From: an uncultured Bacteroidales bacterium
Lineage (GTDB): Bacteria > Bacteroidota > Bacteroidia > Bacteroidales > UBA932
Length of the DNA stretch: 36,789 nt
Assembly: GCA_946185205.1 (NCBI GenBank)
Contig: CAMHIP010000008.1
Span: forward strand, 1-36,789
Direction: 5' to 3'
The position numbers and the translations under genes are program-made. The notes below the pieces were generated by a model. It made no database searches and was not told the origin of the DNA. It worked only from the letters and a program-made list of their open reading frames with translations. This document shows, piece by piece, positions 1 to 8,927 of the stretch. Positions within the stretch are counted from its first letter, which is position 1; each line of letters starts with the position of its first letter.

Positions 1-369
1 GAGATCGCCGGCAAGACCGGCACCACCAACGACAACTCCGACGGCTGGTTCATCGGCTACACGCCCAACATCACGGCCGGCGTGTGGGTGGGCGGCGAAG
101 ACCGCAACGTCCACTTCACGGCCACGGCCCTGGGCCAGGGAGCCAACGCCGCCCTGCCGATCTGGGGGCTCTGGATGAAGAAGTGTCTCGCGGATCCGGC
201 CATCGGCTGGTCCATGGAGAACGACCATTTCCTGGCGCCGACCGGCGGTGCGCTGGAGTTCAACTGCGCCACCGACGGCACCTTCCTGGGCGGCTACGGC
301 GACGACTATGTGGGCTCGGACGGCGCCACGGGCACCCGCAACCAAGAAGAAGAGTATTATTTCAATTAG
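1..369 (+). CDS. mrcA: Penicillin-binding protein 1A, C-terminal part (partial at left edge)
   Basis: This is the end of a class A penicillin-binding protein, a bifunctional peptidoglycan glycosyltransferase/transpeptidase anchored in the inner membrane. The frame is open from base 1 and gives 122 residues. It begins with the transpeptidase KTGTTN box (residues 5-10), followed by [18 protein letters not shown], the strand that lines the active site in this family. The catalytic Ser and the glycosyltransferase domain lie upstream of the window. The tail is acidic and Asn/Gly-rich and ends in EEEYYFN, a poorly conserved extension. The D-Ala-D-Ala ligase gene begins 3 bp after the stop, so the two cell-wall genes are probably co-transcribed. 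The family is clear; the 1A label rests on resemblance to Bacteroidota PBP1A tails. Confidence 0.93.
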   Translation, partial: EIAGKTGTTNDNSDGWFIGYTPNITAGVWVGGEDRNVHFTATALGQGANAALPIWGLWMKKCLADPAIGWSMENDHFLAPTGGALEFNCATDGTFLGGYGDDYVGSDGATGTRNQEEEYYFN

Positions 370-372
370 GAT

Positions 373-1389
373 ATGAGCAAGTACCAGTCCATCGCCGTAG
401 TCTATGGCAGCGATTCCTCCGAATGGGAGGTCTCCTGCCGCAGCGGCGAGTTCGTAGCATCCCGCATCGACGGGAGCATGTACGATGTCTATGAGATTTT
501 CGCGCGCTTCGGCAAATGGCAGCTCGCCGCCGTGCGCAAGCGCAACGCCATGCGCGTCCCCTTCCCCGAAGAGGCCCGTCCCGAAGTGGACAAGACGGAT
601 TTCTCCGTCCGGGTCCTGGGCGAGAAGGTGAAGTTCGACTACGCCTACATCGTGCAGCACGGCGCACCGGGAGAGACGGGACAGTTCGAGGGCTACCTGG
701 AGATGCTCGGCGTCCCCTGCAGCACCTGCGACTCCAGCGTCTGCTCCATCGTCTTCGACAAATACGCCTGCAAGTGCTACATCCGGGACCTCGGCCTGGC
801 CAAATGCGCTCCGGACGTCTATGTGCGGCATGGCATGGACCACGGCGAAGTGGATGTCCAGATCGCGCAGAAACTGAAATTCCCGGTGTTCGTCAAGCCC
901 ACCCAGGGCGGCTCCAGCTTCGGCGTCACGCGTGTCACGCGCCCCGAGGACGTCGGCCCCGCCATCCAGTTTGCCTTCAGTGAGAACCACACGGTCCTCA
1001 TCGAGCAGGGCATCACCGGCCGGGAGCTCACCTGCGCGGCCTATTTCGACGGCGAGAAGGTCGCCACCCTGCCGCTCATCGAGATCGTCTCGGAGAATGA
1101 GTATTTCGACTACGACGCCAAATACAACGGCCACAGCCAGGAGATCTGCCCCGCCCCCGTGTCCGACGAGGTGCGCGACCTGGTGCAGCGCACCACGGCC
1201 AGGATCTATTTCCGGCTGGGCTGCAAGGGCGTGGTCCGCATGGACTACATCCTCGCGGAGGATGGACTTTACTTCCTGGAAATCAATACGATTCCGGGCA
1301 TGACGAGCGCCTCGCTCGTGCCCCGGATGGTCCGCACGGCGGGTCTGGACATGACCGCCTTCCTGAGCACCATCATCGAGAACACGTAG
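373..1389 (+). CDS. ddl: D-alanine--D-alanine ligase
   Basis: Makes the D-Ala-D-Ala dipeptide of peptidoglycan precursors in the cytoplasm, using ATP. The 338-residue length fits the family. Visible Ddl signatures are HGAPGETGQFEGYLEMLGVP (N-terminal substrate motif), the ATP-grasp segment FPVFVKPTQGGSSFGVTRV, and the metal and D-Ala binding C-terminus MDYIL...FLEINTIPGMTSASLVP. The ATG is 3 bp downstream of the PBP gene and the TAG stop overlaps the GTG of prmC by one base, so PBP-ddl-prmC looks like one transcription unit. The N-terminal 60 residues carry a rather long insertion before the first conserved motif. Function is near certain. Confidence 0.96.
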   Translation: MSKYQSIAVVYGSDSSEWEVSCRSGEFVASRIDGSMYDVYEIFARFGKWQLAAVRKRNAMRVPFPEEARPEVDKTDFSVRVLGEKVKFDYAYIVQHGAPGETGQFEGYLEMLGVPCSTCDSSVCSIVFDKYACKCYIRDLGLAKCAPDVYVRHGMDHGEVDVQIAQKLKFPVFVKPTQGGSSFGVTRVTRPEDVGPAIQFAFSENHTVLIEQGITGRELTCAAYFDGEKVATLPLIEIVSENEYFDYDAKYNGHSQEICPAPVSDEVRDLVQRTTARIYFRLGCKGVVRMDYILAEDGLYFLEINTIPGMTSASLVPRMVRTAGLDMTAFLSTIIENT

Positions 1390-2327
1390 TGCTGCTCGCC
1401 GACTTCATCCGCGACGGCATCGCCCGTCTTGAGACCCTGTACCCTTCGCCGGAGGCGAGGGGTTTGGTTTTGATGCTCTGCTCGGAGCGGCTGGGCACCA
1501 CCTCCTATACCCATATCATCGAGCCGCAGACCGCCGTGCCTGACGGGCGCCTGGCGGAACTGGAACGCGACCTGGAGCGGCTGTGCGGGGGAGAACCCAT
1601 CCAGTATGTGCTGGGATTCGCCGAGTTCTGCGGACACCGCTTCGCCGTGGGCCCGGGCGTGCTGGTACCGCGTCCCGAGACGGAGCAACTGGTGGGGCAG
1701 GCCGTCAGCCTGCTGCGGGAAATGGACCTGGAAGAGCCGCCCCGCGTGCTGGACCTGTGCACGGGTTCCGGCTGCATCGCCTGGAGCATCGCGCTGGAGA
1801 TCCGGGACGCGCAGGTCGTCGGCGTCGATGGGTCCGAGGCGGCGCTGCGCTACGCTTCCACGCAGTTTCCTGCCGACGGACGGAGTCTTCTGGACGGGCG
1901 GCCGGAAATTATTTTCCGGACAGGTTTGCCGGAAAACCAATTTCCGCTCCGCCTCCCAGGCGGCACTCCCGTTTTCCTGCAGGCGGACGTGCTGGACACG
2001 GAACAGGACTTCCCGTACGGCCCTTTCGACCTGGTCGTCAGCAATCCCCCCTATGTGTGCGAGAGCGAGAAAGCCCTGATGCGGCCCAACGTGCTGGACT
2101 GGGAGCCGCCGATGGCGCTGTTCGTGCCCGACCGGGATCCGCTGGTGTTCTACCGCGCGGTCGCCCGCTGGACCCGGCGCTTCCTGCGGCCCGGCGGGGC
2201 CGGCATCGTGGAGATCAACGAGTCGCTGGGCCCCGAAACGGCCGCCGTCTTCCGCGACGCGGGATACAAAAACGTACAAATCCTGTCCGATTTCAGCAAA
2301 AAAGCACGATTCGTTCAGTTCTCCTGA
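1389..2327 (+). CDS. prmC: Peptide chain release factor N5-glutamine methyltransferase PrmC (HemK)
   Basis: Methylates the Gln of the GGQ motif in release factors RF1 and RF2 with S-adenosylmethionine. The 312-residue protein has the helical N-terminal domain (about 1-85), then the Rossmann methyltransferase fold. The SAM loop is LDLCTGSGCIAWSIALEI and the catalytic motif is VVSNPPYV, followed by EPPMALF typical of PrmC. The start is a GTG that shares one base with the ddl stop; no better in-frame start lies nearby. A segment after the SAM loop (about residues 160-195) is longer than in E. coli PrmC and rich in Pro/Arg. No gene follows for 114 bp. Confidence 0.95.
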   Translation: MLLADFIRDGIARLETLYPSPEARGLVLMLCSERLGTTSYTHIIEPQTAVPDGRLAELERDLERLCGGEPIQYVLGFAEFCGHRFAVGPGVLVPRPETEQLVGQAVSLLREMDLEEPPRVLDLCTGSGCIAWSIALEIRDAQVVGVDGSEAALRYASTQFPADGRSLLDGRPEIIFRTGLPENQFPLRLPGGTPVFLQADVLDTEQDFPYGPFDLVVSNPPYVCESEKALMRPNVLDWEPPMALFVPDRDPLVFYRAVARWTRRFLRPGGAGIVEINESLGPETAAVFRDAGYKNVQILSDFSKKARFVQFS

Positions 2328-2377
2328 CGTCCTATCCGGCTGGTTCACAGCAGGATGGAAAATTAATTGCAGTTAAA

Positions 2378-2387
2378 CGATTAATCG
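2378..2387. promoter_or_regulatory. Perfect 10-bp palindrome upstream of a lipoprotein gene
   Basis: CGATTAATCG is a perfect palindrome 54 bp before the start at 2442, in an A/T-rich gap (2328-2441) that also holds a second ATTAAT. A weak -7-like site, TCACTTTG at 2412-2419, lies between it and the gene. It could be a protein-binding site, but a palindrome of this length can arise by chance. Confidence 0.25.
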
Positions 2388-2441
2388 GAAGAGAAAACGG
2401 ATAAATCTCCGTCACTTTGCAGCAACCAAACGTATGCAAAG

Positions 2442-3629
2442 ATGACAACGAAACGATTTCTCCTTCCCGGGCTGCTGTTTGCCCTCGTCTTCGCCTCCTG
2501 CGAAGGACAGAAAAACGACCTGGACCCCACCCTGCCCGACAACGGACTGTTTTCCCTGGCCGACGTGGCGAAAATGCTCTCCGACCTCCCGCTCGAGAAC
2601 GAACATCTGGGCGAAGTGTATGACGCCGTGGGCGCCTCCTCGGGCAACGGCTACGACGAGGAATACCGGCTCACCGACCTCTTCGCCGCGCCCGGCGCGG
2701 GCGTGGGGGACAACGGCACGTCCACCAAGGCGGGCGGCTACAAGACGCCGCTGCGCGACCTGTTCGCCGACTACCTGGCGCAAAAATACGGGACCAAGGC
2801 GGGCGCCGGTGACATTGAACGCTACATCAACGCGCTGAGCGGATCCGACATGCAGATCTACTGGCCCTATTCCGAGGACTGGGACGGCCGGAGTTTCCCC
2901 ATCGTGACCTTCGACCCGGGCTACGGGGCCGAGTCCAACTACGGCTACGAAGTCCGCATCGACCGGGACGGCGCGCACGTCGTCGATTCCGTGCTCGTGA
3001 CCGAGCAGGTGGCGAAGGAACGGCCCGTGTGGGTGATCAACCGCAACAACGACGCCGGCTACACCCCGCTGGAACTCTTCGAGCCGGACACCAAGGCCGG
3101 CAAGAACGACGGCAAAAAGGACGACAAGAACACGGGCGGCAAGGAATACATCCTCAGCATCCAGAGCATCAAGGCCCTGCGCAACTACGACAGCTGGTTC
3201 GGGGGAGCGAGCGAGTTCTTCCTCAAATCGGGGGCCGTGGACGGTTTCAAGGCCACCAAGGACGACGACCTCAAGAACTACACGCCCAGCATGACCGACT
3301 TCATGCTGGTGGTGAAGCGCAGCCAGATCGGCAAGAAAATCCCCTTCAACGCCCTCCTGCTGACCAATTTCACCGACCAGATGGAGAAGATCGCCTTCAT
3401 GGTCATCGAGGACGACGGAGGCACCACGACCAGCTGGAAATGCAGCGCCGTGGTCAAGTACAACTCCAAGCAATACGGCTTCGAGCTGGAAATCCCCTAC
3501 AAAGACAAGGACGACGTCGTCTGGCGCGGGCAGCTCACCCGCAACTTCTTCCAGGACCTCTTCGAGAAGGAAGGCGGTACGCTGACCGGCCGCTTCGGCG
3601 ACGTCGAGATTACTTTTGCGCTGGACTGA
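2442..3629 (+). CDS. Hypothetical secreted lipoprotein
   Basis: A 395-residue protein of unknown function. It opens with MTTKRFLLPGLLFALVFASC, a type II signal peptide whose lipobox puts the lipidated Cys at about residue 20, followed by an acidic/polar linker (EGQKNDLDPT). It is therefore probably attached to the periplasmic or outer-membrane face. The body is rich in Asp, Lys, Gly and aromatic residues and has no motif I recognise. A low-complexity KNDGKKDDKNTGGKE stretch near residues 223-237 looks like a flexible linker separating two halves. The ATG was chosen because it gives the signal peptide directly. The 3' end overlaps the convergent U32 gene by 20 bp. Confidence 0.8.
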   Translation: MTTKRFLLPGLLFALVFASCEGQKNDLDPTLPDNGLFSLADVAKMLSDLPLENEHLGEVYDAVGASSGNGYDEEYRLTDLFAAPGAGVGDNGTSTKAGGYKTPLRDLFADYLAQKYGTKAGAGDIERYINALSGSDMQIYWPYSEDWDGRSFPIVTFDPGYGAESNYGYEVRIDRDGAHVVDSVLVTEQVAKERPVWVINRNNDAGYTPLELFEPDTKAGKNDGKKDDKNTGGKEYILSIQSIKALRNYDSWFGGASEFFLKSGAVDGFKATKDDDLKNYTPSMTDFMLVVKRSQIGKKIPFNALLLTNFTDQMEKIAFMVIEDDGGTTTSWKCSAVVKYNSKQYGFELEIPYKDKDDVVWRGQLTRNFFQDLFEKEGGTLTGRFGDVEITFALD

Positions 3630-5355
3630 CGGTCATCTCGCAGGCGCCGCAATCGAAGTGCAGGGCCAGTTTCCGGCCGTTGTTGAGCAGGAAAAGCTCC
3701 TCCGGCGGCCGGGCGCCCTGATATTTCGGGCAGAGGCCCAGCTCGTAGCGGACGCAATATTTGCTCCGCATCAACTCCTTCGGATTTGATGCGTTGATTC
3801 CTTTCACCCCCTGCACCCTCTCACGGGGGACGGCAGGACTAGCGGCCACCGAATCCAGGTCTTCCGCCACCAGGCGCCGCATGCCGTTGATGGTGGAGGC
3901 GGACAGCAGCGGCAGCTTGCCGCCGGCCGTCTCCACGCGCAGTTCCTCCAGCAAGAAACGATAGACCCCGCTGCGCTTGGAAAGCTGCTCGCGGAGCATC
4001 GCCGCGGCGCGTTCGCCGTTCTCGGCCGTATCCACATCCGTGTGGAACGGGCTCAGGACCTCACGGCCGTCCTGGCTGAGCGCCCGGATCTCGATGACAT
4101 ATTTGCCGTGGACACGCACCGACAGGCGCACCGGAATCTCCCGGCGGCAGGGCTGCGTCTCCAGCATCTTCTCGAAGGCCGTGTTGATGTTGCGGTAGAG
4201 CGTGACGCCTTCCCGCAGGTCGGGAACGTCCTTGCAGCTAACCTGCAGGCCGTCACAGACGTCGCCGCGGAATCCCGTCACGCCGTCGGCCGTCACGATG
4301 GCGAATCCGTCTCCGTTGTGCAGCTCCAGGCCGCGCTGTATGGGCTTGACGCTGAACTGCATCCCCTGCCCGGGCGTGCGCCGGACGCGCTGCACCGTCC
4401 CGACGGCCTCGCCCATGGACTTGGGCGCGTCCATGGAGGACCACTTCCCGCGCTTCCCGTCCAGGAACAGCTCGGTGTAGCCACGGTTGAAGGTCTTGGC
4501 CGTGTCGGGCGTGAATCCGCCCGTCACTTCGCCCCAGGAGGCGCGGCAATAGCGGTCGGGATACTTCGCGACCAGCGCATCGAGCGCCAGGGAGTAGTCC
4601 CGCACCACATTCTTGACATAGGACGCGTTCTTGAGCCGCCCTTCGATCTTGAAGGACACCACGCCCGCCTCCGCCAGGTCCTCCAGCCGGGACTTGAGAT
4701 TGAGGTCCTTCAGCGACAGGACGGCCTTGTTGCGGAGCAGCACCCGGCCCTCTCCGTCCACCAGGTCATAGAGCGAACGGCAGGCCTGGATGCATTCGCC
4801 GCGGTCGGCGCTCCGCCCGTCGATGTACTCCGACAGGCGGCAGTCGCCGCTGTAGCATACGCAGAGCGCTCCGTGCACGAAGAATTCCACCTCGCAGCGC
4901 ACGGCGGCACAGATCTGCCGGACCTGCTCCAGGCTGAGCTCCCGCTCCAGGACAATACGCTCGCAGCCCAGCGATTCGAAATAACGGGCCCGCTCCACGT
5001 CCCGGATGGCGCACTGCGTGGAAGCGTGCAGCGGGACGGTGATGTCGTCCCAGGCCGCGATCCGCGGCTCCCGGATGATGAAAGCATCCGCCCCGGCGGC
5101 CTGCGCCTGCAGCATCTGGGCGTGCGCTTCCTCCTCCTCGCCTTCGCGCCAGAGCGTGTTATAGGTCACGAAGATGCGGACGCCGAAGCGGTGGGCATAC
5201 GCGCACAGCTCCGCAATGTCATCAAAGCTGTTGCCGGCCGCCTTGCGGGCGCCGAAAGCGGGTCCGGCGATATATACGGCATCGGCACCGCAGTCGATGG
5301 CTGCGATGCCGATATCTTTGTTTCTGGCGGGGGCCAGCAGCTCAAGAGAGCGCAT
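3610..5355 (-). CDS. U32 family protein (RlhA/TrhP-like, annotated as peptidase U32 or collagenase-like)
   Basis: U32 proteins of this type, such as E. coli RlhA and TrhP, hydroxylate cytidine or uridine in 23S rRNA or tRNA; protease annotation is historical. The 581-residue protein starts with LELLAPARN and GADAVYIAGPAFGARKAA, the U32 TIM-barrel signature. A Cys cluster follows: C165, C167, C172 around LCVCYSGDC and C188, C192 in GECIQAC, the family's probable iron-sulfur site. The middle (about 330-480) resembles the DUF3656-type insert of RlhA, and the C-terminus has a second Cys set (KYCVRYELGLC and HFDCGAC). RlhA is the nearest match by architecture, though the protein is shorter than the 653-residue E. 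coli one. The start ATG overlaps the TAA of the upstream TPR gene by one base, which suggests translational coupling. Confidence 0.9.
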   Translation of the reverse strand: MRSLELLAPARNKDIGIAAIDCGADAVYIAGPAFGARKAAGNSFDDIAELCAYAHRFGVRIFVTYNTLWREGEEEEAHAQMLQAQAAGADAFIIREPRIAAWDDITVPLHASTQCAIRDVERARYFESLGCERIVLERELSLEQVRQICAAVRCEVEFFVHGALCVCYSGDCRLSEYIDGRSADRGECIQACRSLYDLVDGEGRVLLRNKAVLSLKDLNLKSRLEDLAEAGVVSFKIEGRLKNASYVKNVVRDYSLALDALVAKYPDRYCRASWGEVTGGFTPDTAKTFNRGYTELFLDGKRGKWSSMDAPKSMGEAVGTVQRVRRTPGQGMQFSVKPIQRGLELHNGDGFAIVTADGVTGFRGDVCDGLQVSCKDVPDLREGVTLYRNINTAFEKMLETQPCRREIPVRLSVRVHGKYVIEIRALSQDGREVLSPFHTDVDTAENGERAAAMLREQLSKRSGVYRFLLEELRVETAGGKLPLLSASTINGMRRLVAEDLDSVAASPAVPRERVQGVKGINASNPKELMRSKYCVRYELGLCPKYQGARPPEELFLLNNGRKLALHFDCGACEMTVSPAQK

Positions 5356-6284
5356 TACTTGAGGGCGTCAAGCATCTTCTTGGCCTCGGCACCGTACTTG
5401 GGATCGCTGGCGGCCTTGGAGTAGAACTCCTTGGCTTTGGCGTTGTTCTTCGCTCCCTGATAGAGGGCGCCCACGGTGTAGGCGATGGCACCGGCGTTGC
5501 TGGCGGTCGGGGCGGCCTCCAGGTACTTCTCGAAGTACTTGATGGCGTCGTTGTTCTTGCCGGCGAGCTGGGAAGCCTGTCCGGCGATCTGCCAGGCCTG
5601 GGCGTTGGCCGTATAGTCGTTCACCTTGACGGCGGCGGCCACGGCGTCGGCATACTTCTTGGCCTTGAGGGCGGCGGCAGCCTCCTTCAGGTAGATGGTC
5701 CCGAGCTGCTTGTTGGCGGTGGCTTCCTGGCCGTGGGCGGCGGCCTTCTCAAAGGCGGCCTTGGCCTCGTCGAGCTTGCCGGCGCCGTTCAGGGCGACAC
5801 CCAGGCGCAGGGCCACGGTCCCGTTCTCGGGATCCGCATCCAGGATCTCCTGGTAAGCGGCGGCCGCACCGGCGTAATCCTTGGCGTTCAGCAGGTTGCC
5901 TGCCTTGGACATCTTGATCTGCGGGATGAGCTCCTTGGCTTCGTCAAGCACGTCGAGGGCCTCGTAGGCCTGGGCGACCTTCTCGACATCCTGAAGGGCG
6001 GCGACGGCCTCGTCGAACTTGGATTCCTTCACCAGGTCCTTGGCCATGGACATCTTGAGGTTGGGGATGATATTCTTGCAGTTTGTCACGACTTCCTGGC
6101 CTTCTTCGCCAAGCGCCTCGGCAAGCTTGAGAGCTTCTTCGAAAGATTTCAGCGCACCGGCCTTGTCCGTAGAGATGGCCTCTGCACCGGCATTGTACAG
6201 TTCGGTCACCGCTGCCAGATCCTGAGCGAAAGCGGCGCCAAGGGCAACTGTGAGGGTTGCAAGGGTTGCGATTAATTTTTTCAT
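5355..6284 (-). CDS. Secreted tetratricopeptide-repeat protein
   Basis: A 309-residue Ala/Lys-rich protein with a clear type I signal peptide (MKKLIATLATLTVALGAAFA, cleavage near residue 20). The rest is helical with TPR-like units: AAAAYQEILDADPENGTVALRLGVALNGAGKLDEA is a textbook pair, and about six units can be traced to the C-terminus. TPR proteins serve as periplasmic scaffolds; no partner is evident. It is the first gene of a pair with the U32 gene and has a good promoter at 6325-6358. Repeated Ala/Lys/Asp segments make the family assignment easy but the specific role unknown. Confidence 0.88.
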   Translation of the reverse strand: MKKLIATLATLTVALGAAFAQDLAAVTELYNAGAEAISTDKAGALKSFEEALKLAEALGEEGQEVVTNCKNIIPNLKMSMAKDLVKESKFDEAVAALQDVEKVAQAYEALDVLDEAKELIPQIKMSKAGNLLNAKDYAGAAAAYQEILDADPENGTVALRLGVALNGAGKLDEAKAAFEKAAAHGQEATANKQLGTIYLKEAAAALKAKKYADAVAAAVKVNDYTANAQAWQIAGQASQLAGKNNDAIKYFEKYLEAAPTASNAGAIAYTVGALYQGAKNNAKAKEFYSKAASDPKYGAEAKKMLDALK

Positions 6285-6324
6285 ACTCGTATTAGATTTT
6301 GTTAGTTTTTAATCGGCGTAACTG

Positions 6325-6358
6325 CAAATGTAATCATTTTCTTTTTTACTTTTGCAAA
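6325..6358 (-). promoter_or_regulatory. Bacteroidota-type promoter for the TPR/U32 operon
   Basis: On the minus strand a TTTG (-33 element, 6358-6355) is followed after 22 nt by TACATTTG (-7 element, 6332-6325), matching the Bacteroidota consensus TTTG ... TAnnTTTG. The start codon at 6284 lies about 35 nt downstream of the expected transcription start. It overlaps the divergent promoter at 6347-6354. Confidence 0.65.
6347..6354 (+). promoter_or_regulatory. -7 element TACTTTTG, probably leaderless start for the M16-like gene
   Basis: TACTTTTG matches TAnnTTTG and ends only 8 nt before the ATG at 6363. Transcription would begin at or within a few bases of the start codon. No TTTG sits at the usual -33 distance. 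Confidence 0.5.
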
Positions 6359-6362
6359 TGTC

Positions 6363-8927
6363 ATGCGGAAGTTGAGTAAGCACATATCGTGCCTGATTTG
6401 CATTTTTTCCTCCCTGATTGCGCTGGGACAGGAGCTGCCGACCCTGGGCACGGCCCCGGAAGTACGGCGCGGAAGCCTTCCAAACGGCATCCAGTTCTAC
6501 CTGGTCACCCACCCCGAGCAAAAGGGTTTCGCCGATTTCGCGCTGGTGCAGCGCGGGCGCCGGGATGCCGCACAGGCCCGGGACCTGCTGCGCGAACTGC
6601 CGCATTTCGGGGCGCGGGCCCCGTACCGCTTCCTCGCCGGGCACGGCATCGGCTACGGCGAAGAAGGATACATCTCGCTGCCTTCCGATGCGGCCCTGTT
6701 CACCTTCCGGGGCGTCCCCACGCACAATGAAAGCGTGGCGGATTCGACCCTGCTGATGCTCTTCGACATGGCGGCGGAATACCGCAAGCCCCAGGCGATC
6801 ATCATCTGCGGCGACATCGACGCCGCCCGCGTCCGGGAGCGGATGGAACTGCTCTCCATGATGGTCCCGGCCCTGGAATACAACTATCCCGGCATCGCCT
6901 ACCGGTGGGAGCCCCGGGATTCGCTCTCGCTGCTGATCTCGCACAACGCCGCGGGAGGCGTGGCCGCGATCAACGCCATCTACAGCACGGCCCGGCTGCC
7001 CAAGGAGATGATGAACACGCCGCAGCCCCTCGTCACCCAGGCCTACGCCGACCAGCTCGGCCGGATCCTGGGCCGCCGCATGGAGCGGAGTTTCCGGGCG
7101 GCCGGACTGCCGATGGCCGGTTATCAATACCGCTATATGGACAGCGCACAGGGGCCGGATGACGAACGCCACATCCTGACGGTCTATACCGCAGCCGGGC
7201 GGCTGGAAGAAGCCACCCGCCGCTTCGCCGCCGTCCTCGGGACCCTCGACCGGGAAGGAGCCGGCCTGGAAGAATTCCTCGCAGCGCGGGAATGGCAGAT
7301 CGCCGAAGCCCGGCGCAACGGCGGAAGACTCCTGCGCAACAGCGAATACCTCGACCGCTGCGTCGCCTCTTATCTCTATGGCGCCAACCTCGCTTCCGCC
7401 GAGATGCTGGGCGCGTTCATCGGCACGCGCCGGCTGGATGACGGGCGGGAACTGGCGCTGTTCGACGGTTTCGCCCAGGCCCTGCTCGATCCGGCCCGCA
7501 ACCTCACCCTGCGTTTTGACGTGCCCGGCCCCGTGGCCACCGACGCCCTCAGGCGCGCCTTCGCGCAGGGCTGGGACCTGACCGACAGCACCCTCGTGGC
7601 GTCCGCCCTCCTGCCGGAACCGGAACTCCCGTCCAAACGGGTCCGGGTGAGCGCAGAGTCCGCCGAGCCGATTTCCGGCGGCCGCCTCTGGACCTTTTCC
7701 AACGGGATCAAGGTCATCTACAAGAAGATGGATACGCCCCGGGAGTTCGACTACGCCCTGATGCTGCGCGGCGGCGTGGCCGAAGTGCCGGACCTGCATG
7801 AAGGCGAAAGCGCCTTCGTGGGCGATATGCTGACGCTCAGCAAGATCGCCGGGCTGGACGGCGCGGAGTTCCGCGAGCGGCTCGAGAACGCCGGCATCAC
7901 CCTGCAGGCGGCCGCCACGCTCTCCGACCTGCGCATCACGGGCCGGGCCCCGTCCGCACAGCTGACGCAGTTGCTGCAGGCCCTGCTGCTCCTTTCGCAG
8001 TCCCGGGAGCCGGACCCGGACGCCTTCCGGACCTACCAGGCGGCGGAGGCCCTGCGCCGGGACCGGGAAGCGCTCTCCCCGCGCGACGTCAATTTCCTGA
8101 TGGACAGCATTCTGCGCCCTAATTACTACTACCCGGAGCGCAAGCGGATGCAGAACCTCCACGACGACCTCCCCCAGCGGGCGGAGCAGTATTTCGCCTC
8201 GCTCTTCGAGAAGACGGGCGACGGCGTCCTCGTGCTGATGGGCGACCTGCCGGAGGATGCGCTCAAGAAAGAACTCTGCCGGCTGCTCGGCGGATTCAGC
8301 ACGCAGAAGCGTTTCTCCTCCCGGCCGCGCGTGGAGAGCCGCTTCGCCACCGGTTCTTCGCTCCGCAGGGACCAGGCCGCCGCCGGCGTGACGGGCGGCC
8401 GGGAGATCGGCGCCCACGTGGCCCGGTCCGCCGCCGTCCCCTTCAGTCTCGACAGCTATCTGTCTTTCCGGGTGGCCTGCCAGCTGATCCGCGGACAGCT
8501 GACGGACGCGCTGAAAGAGCAGGGCGGCTGGGTGGAGATGTCCGAGCGGCTGGAGCTCTTCCCCGCCGAACGGCTCACCTTCTATGTCCACTGCCACCCC
8601 TGCCGGGAAGGAGGGCTGCCGGGCGGCGTCACCCCGGGCGAGCCGCGCGACCTGCTGGACGCCCTGCGGGCGGTGACGCACCGGCTAGGCACGATGGAAG
8701 TATCTGATACAGAACTGAAAGCGGCCAAGGCCGCGCTGCTCCGGGAGTTGGAGCACCGCTATGCGGACCCGCATACCCTGATGGAAGATGTGCTGACCCG
8801 CTACAGCGAAGGCAAGGACCTGGTCACGGGCAGCAAGGCCGCCGTGCAGCGGGTGTCCGCCGCGAGCGTGCGGCAGATCCTTGTGCAGCTCTCCGGCGGA
8901 GCGGAAGTAGAATACCTGATTGACTGA
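6363..8927 (+). CDS. M16-like (pitrilysin superfamily) protein with both zinc motifs missing
   Basis: An 854-residue exported protein (signal peptide about residues 1-22, ending SLIALGQ). It has two M16-type halves. The first opens with GSLPNGIQFYLVTHPEQKG (about residue 37) and the second with LWTFSNGIKVIYKK (about residue 441), each the start of the M16 fold, and the expected strands follow. Active M16 peptidases carry HxxEH about 30 residues later. Here the first half has LLRELPHFGARAP and the second has DLHEGESAFVGDML, so neither has the motif. It is thus likely a non-catalytic homologue, comparable to the inactive subunit of two-subunit M16 enzymes, yet no active partner gene is in the window. 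Its TGA overlaps the ATG of the DUF3109 gene by one base. Confidence 0.8.
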   Translation: MRKLSKHISCLICIFSSLIALGQELPTLGTAPEVRRGSLPNGIQFYLVTHPEQKGFADFALVQRGRRDAAQARDLLRELPHFGARAPYRFLAGHGIGYGEEGYISLPSDAALFTFRGVPTHNESVADSTLLMLFDMAAEYRKPQAIIICGDIDAARVRERMELLSMMVPALEYNYPGIAYRWEPRDSLSLLISHNAAGGVAAINAIYSTARLPKEMMNTPQPLVTQAYADQLGRILGRRMERSFRAAGLPMAGYQYRYMDSAQGPDDERHILTVYTAAGRLEEATRRFAAVLGTLDREGAGLEEFLAAREWQIAEARRNGGRLLRNSEYLDRCVASYLYGANLASAEMLGAFIGTRRLDDGRELALFDGFAQALLDPARNLTLRFDVPGPVATDALRRAFAQGWDLTDSTLVASALLPEPELPSKRVRVSAESAEPISGGRLWTFSNGIKVIYKKMDTPREFDYALMLRGGVAEVPDLHEGESAFVGDMLTLSKIAGLDGAEFRERLENAGITLQAAATLSDLRITGRAPSAQLTQLLQALLLLSQSREPDPDAFRTYQAAEALRRDREALSPRDVNFLMDSILRPNYYYPERKRMQNLHDDLPQRAEQYFASLFEKTGDGVLVLMGDLPEDALKKELCRLLGGFSTQKRFSSRPRVESRFATGSSLRRDQAAAGVTGGREIGAHVARSAAVPFSLDSYLSFRVACQLIRGQLTDALKEQGGWVEMSERLELFPAERLTFYVHCHPCREGGLPGGVTPGEPRDLLDALRAVTHRLGTMEVSDTELKAAKAALLRELEHRYADPHTLMEDVLTRYSEGKDLVTGSKAAVQRVSAASVRQILVQLSGGAEVEYLID

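Noticed and set aside
6309..8681. Long antisense frame (790 codons) opposite the M16-like gene
   Set aside because: Arg/Gly/Ala/His-rich composition typical of the complement of a GC-rich gene; no motif; the plus-strand frame has signal peptide and M16 features.
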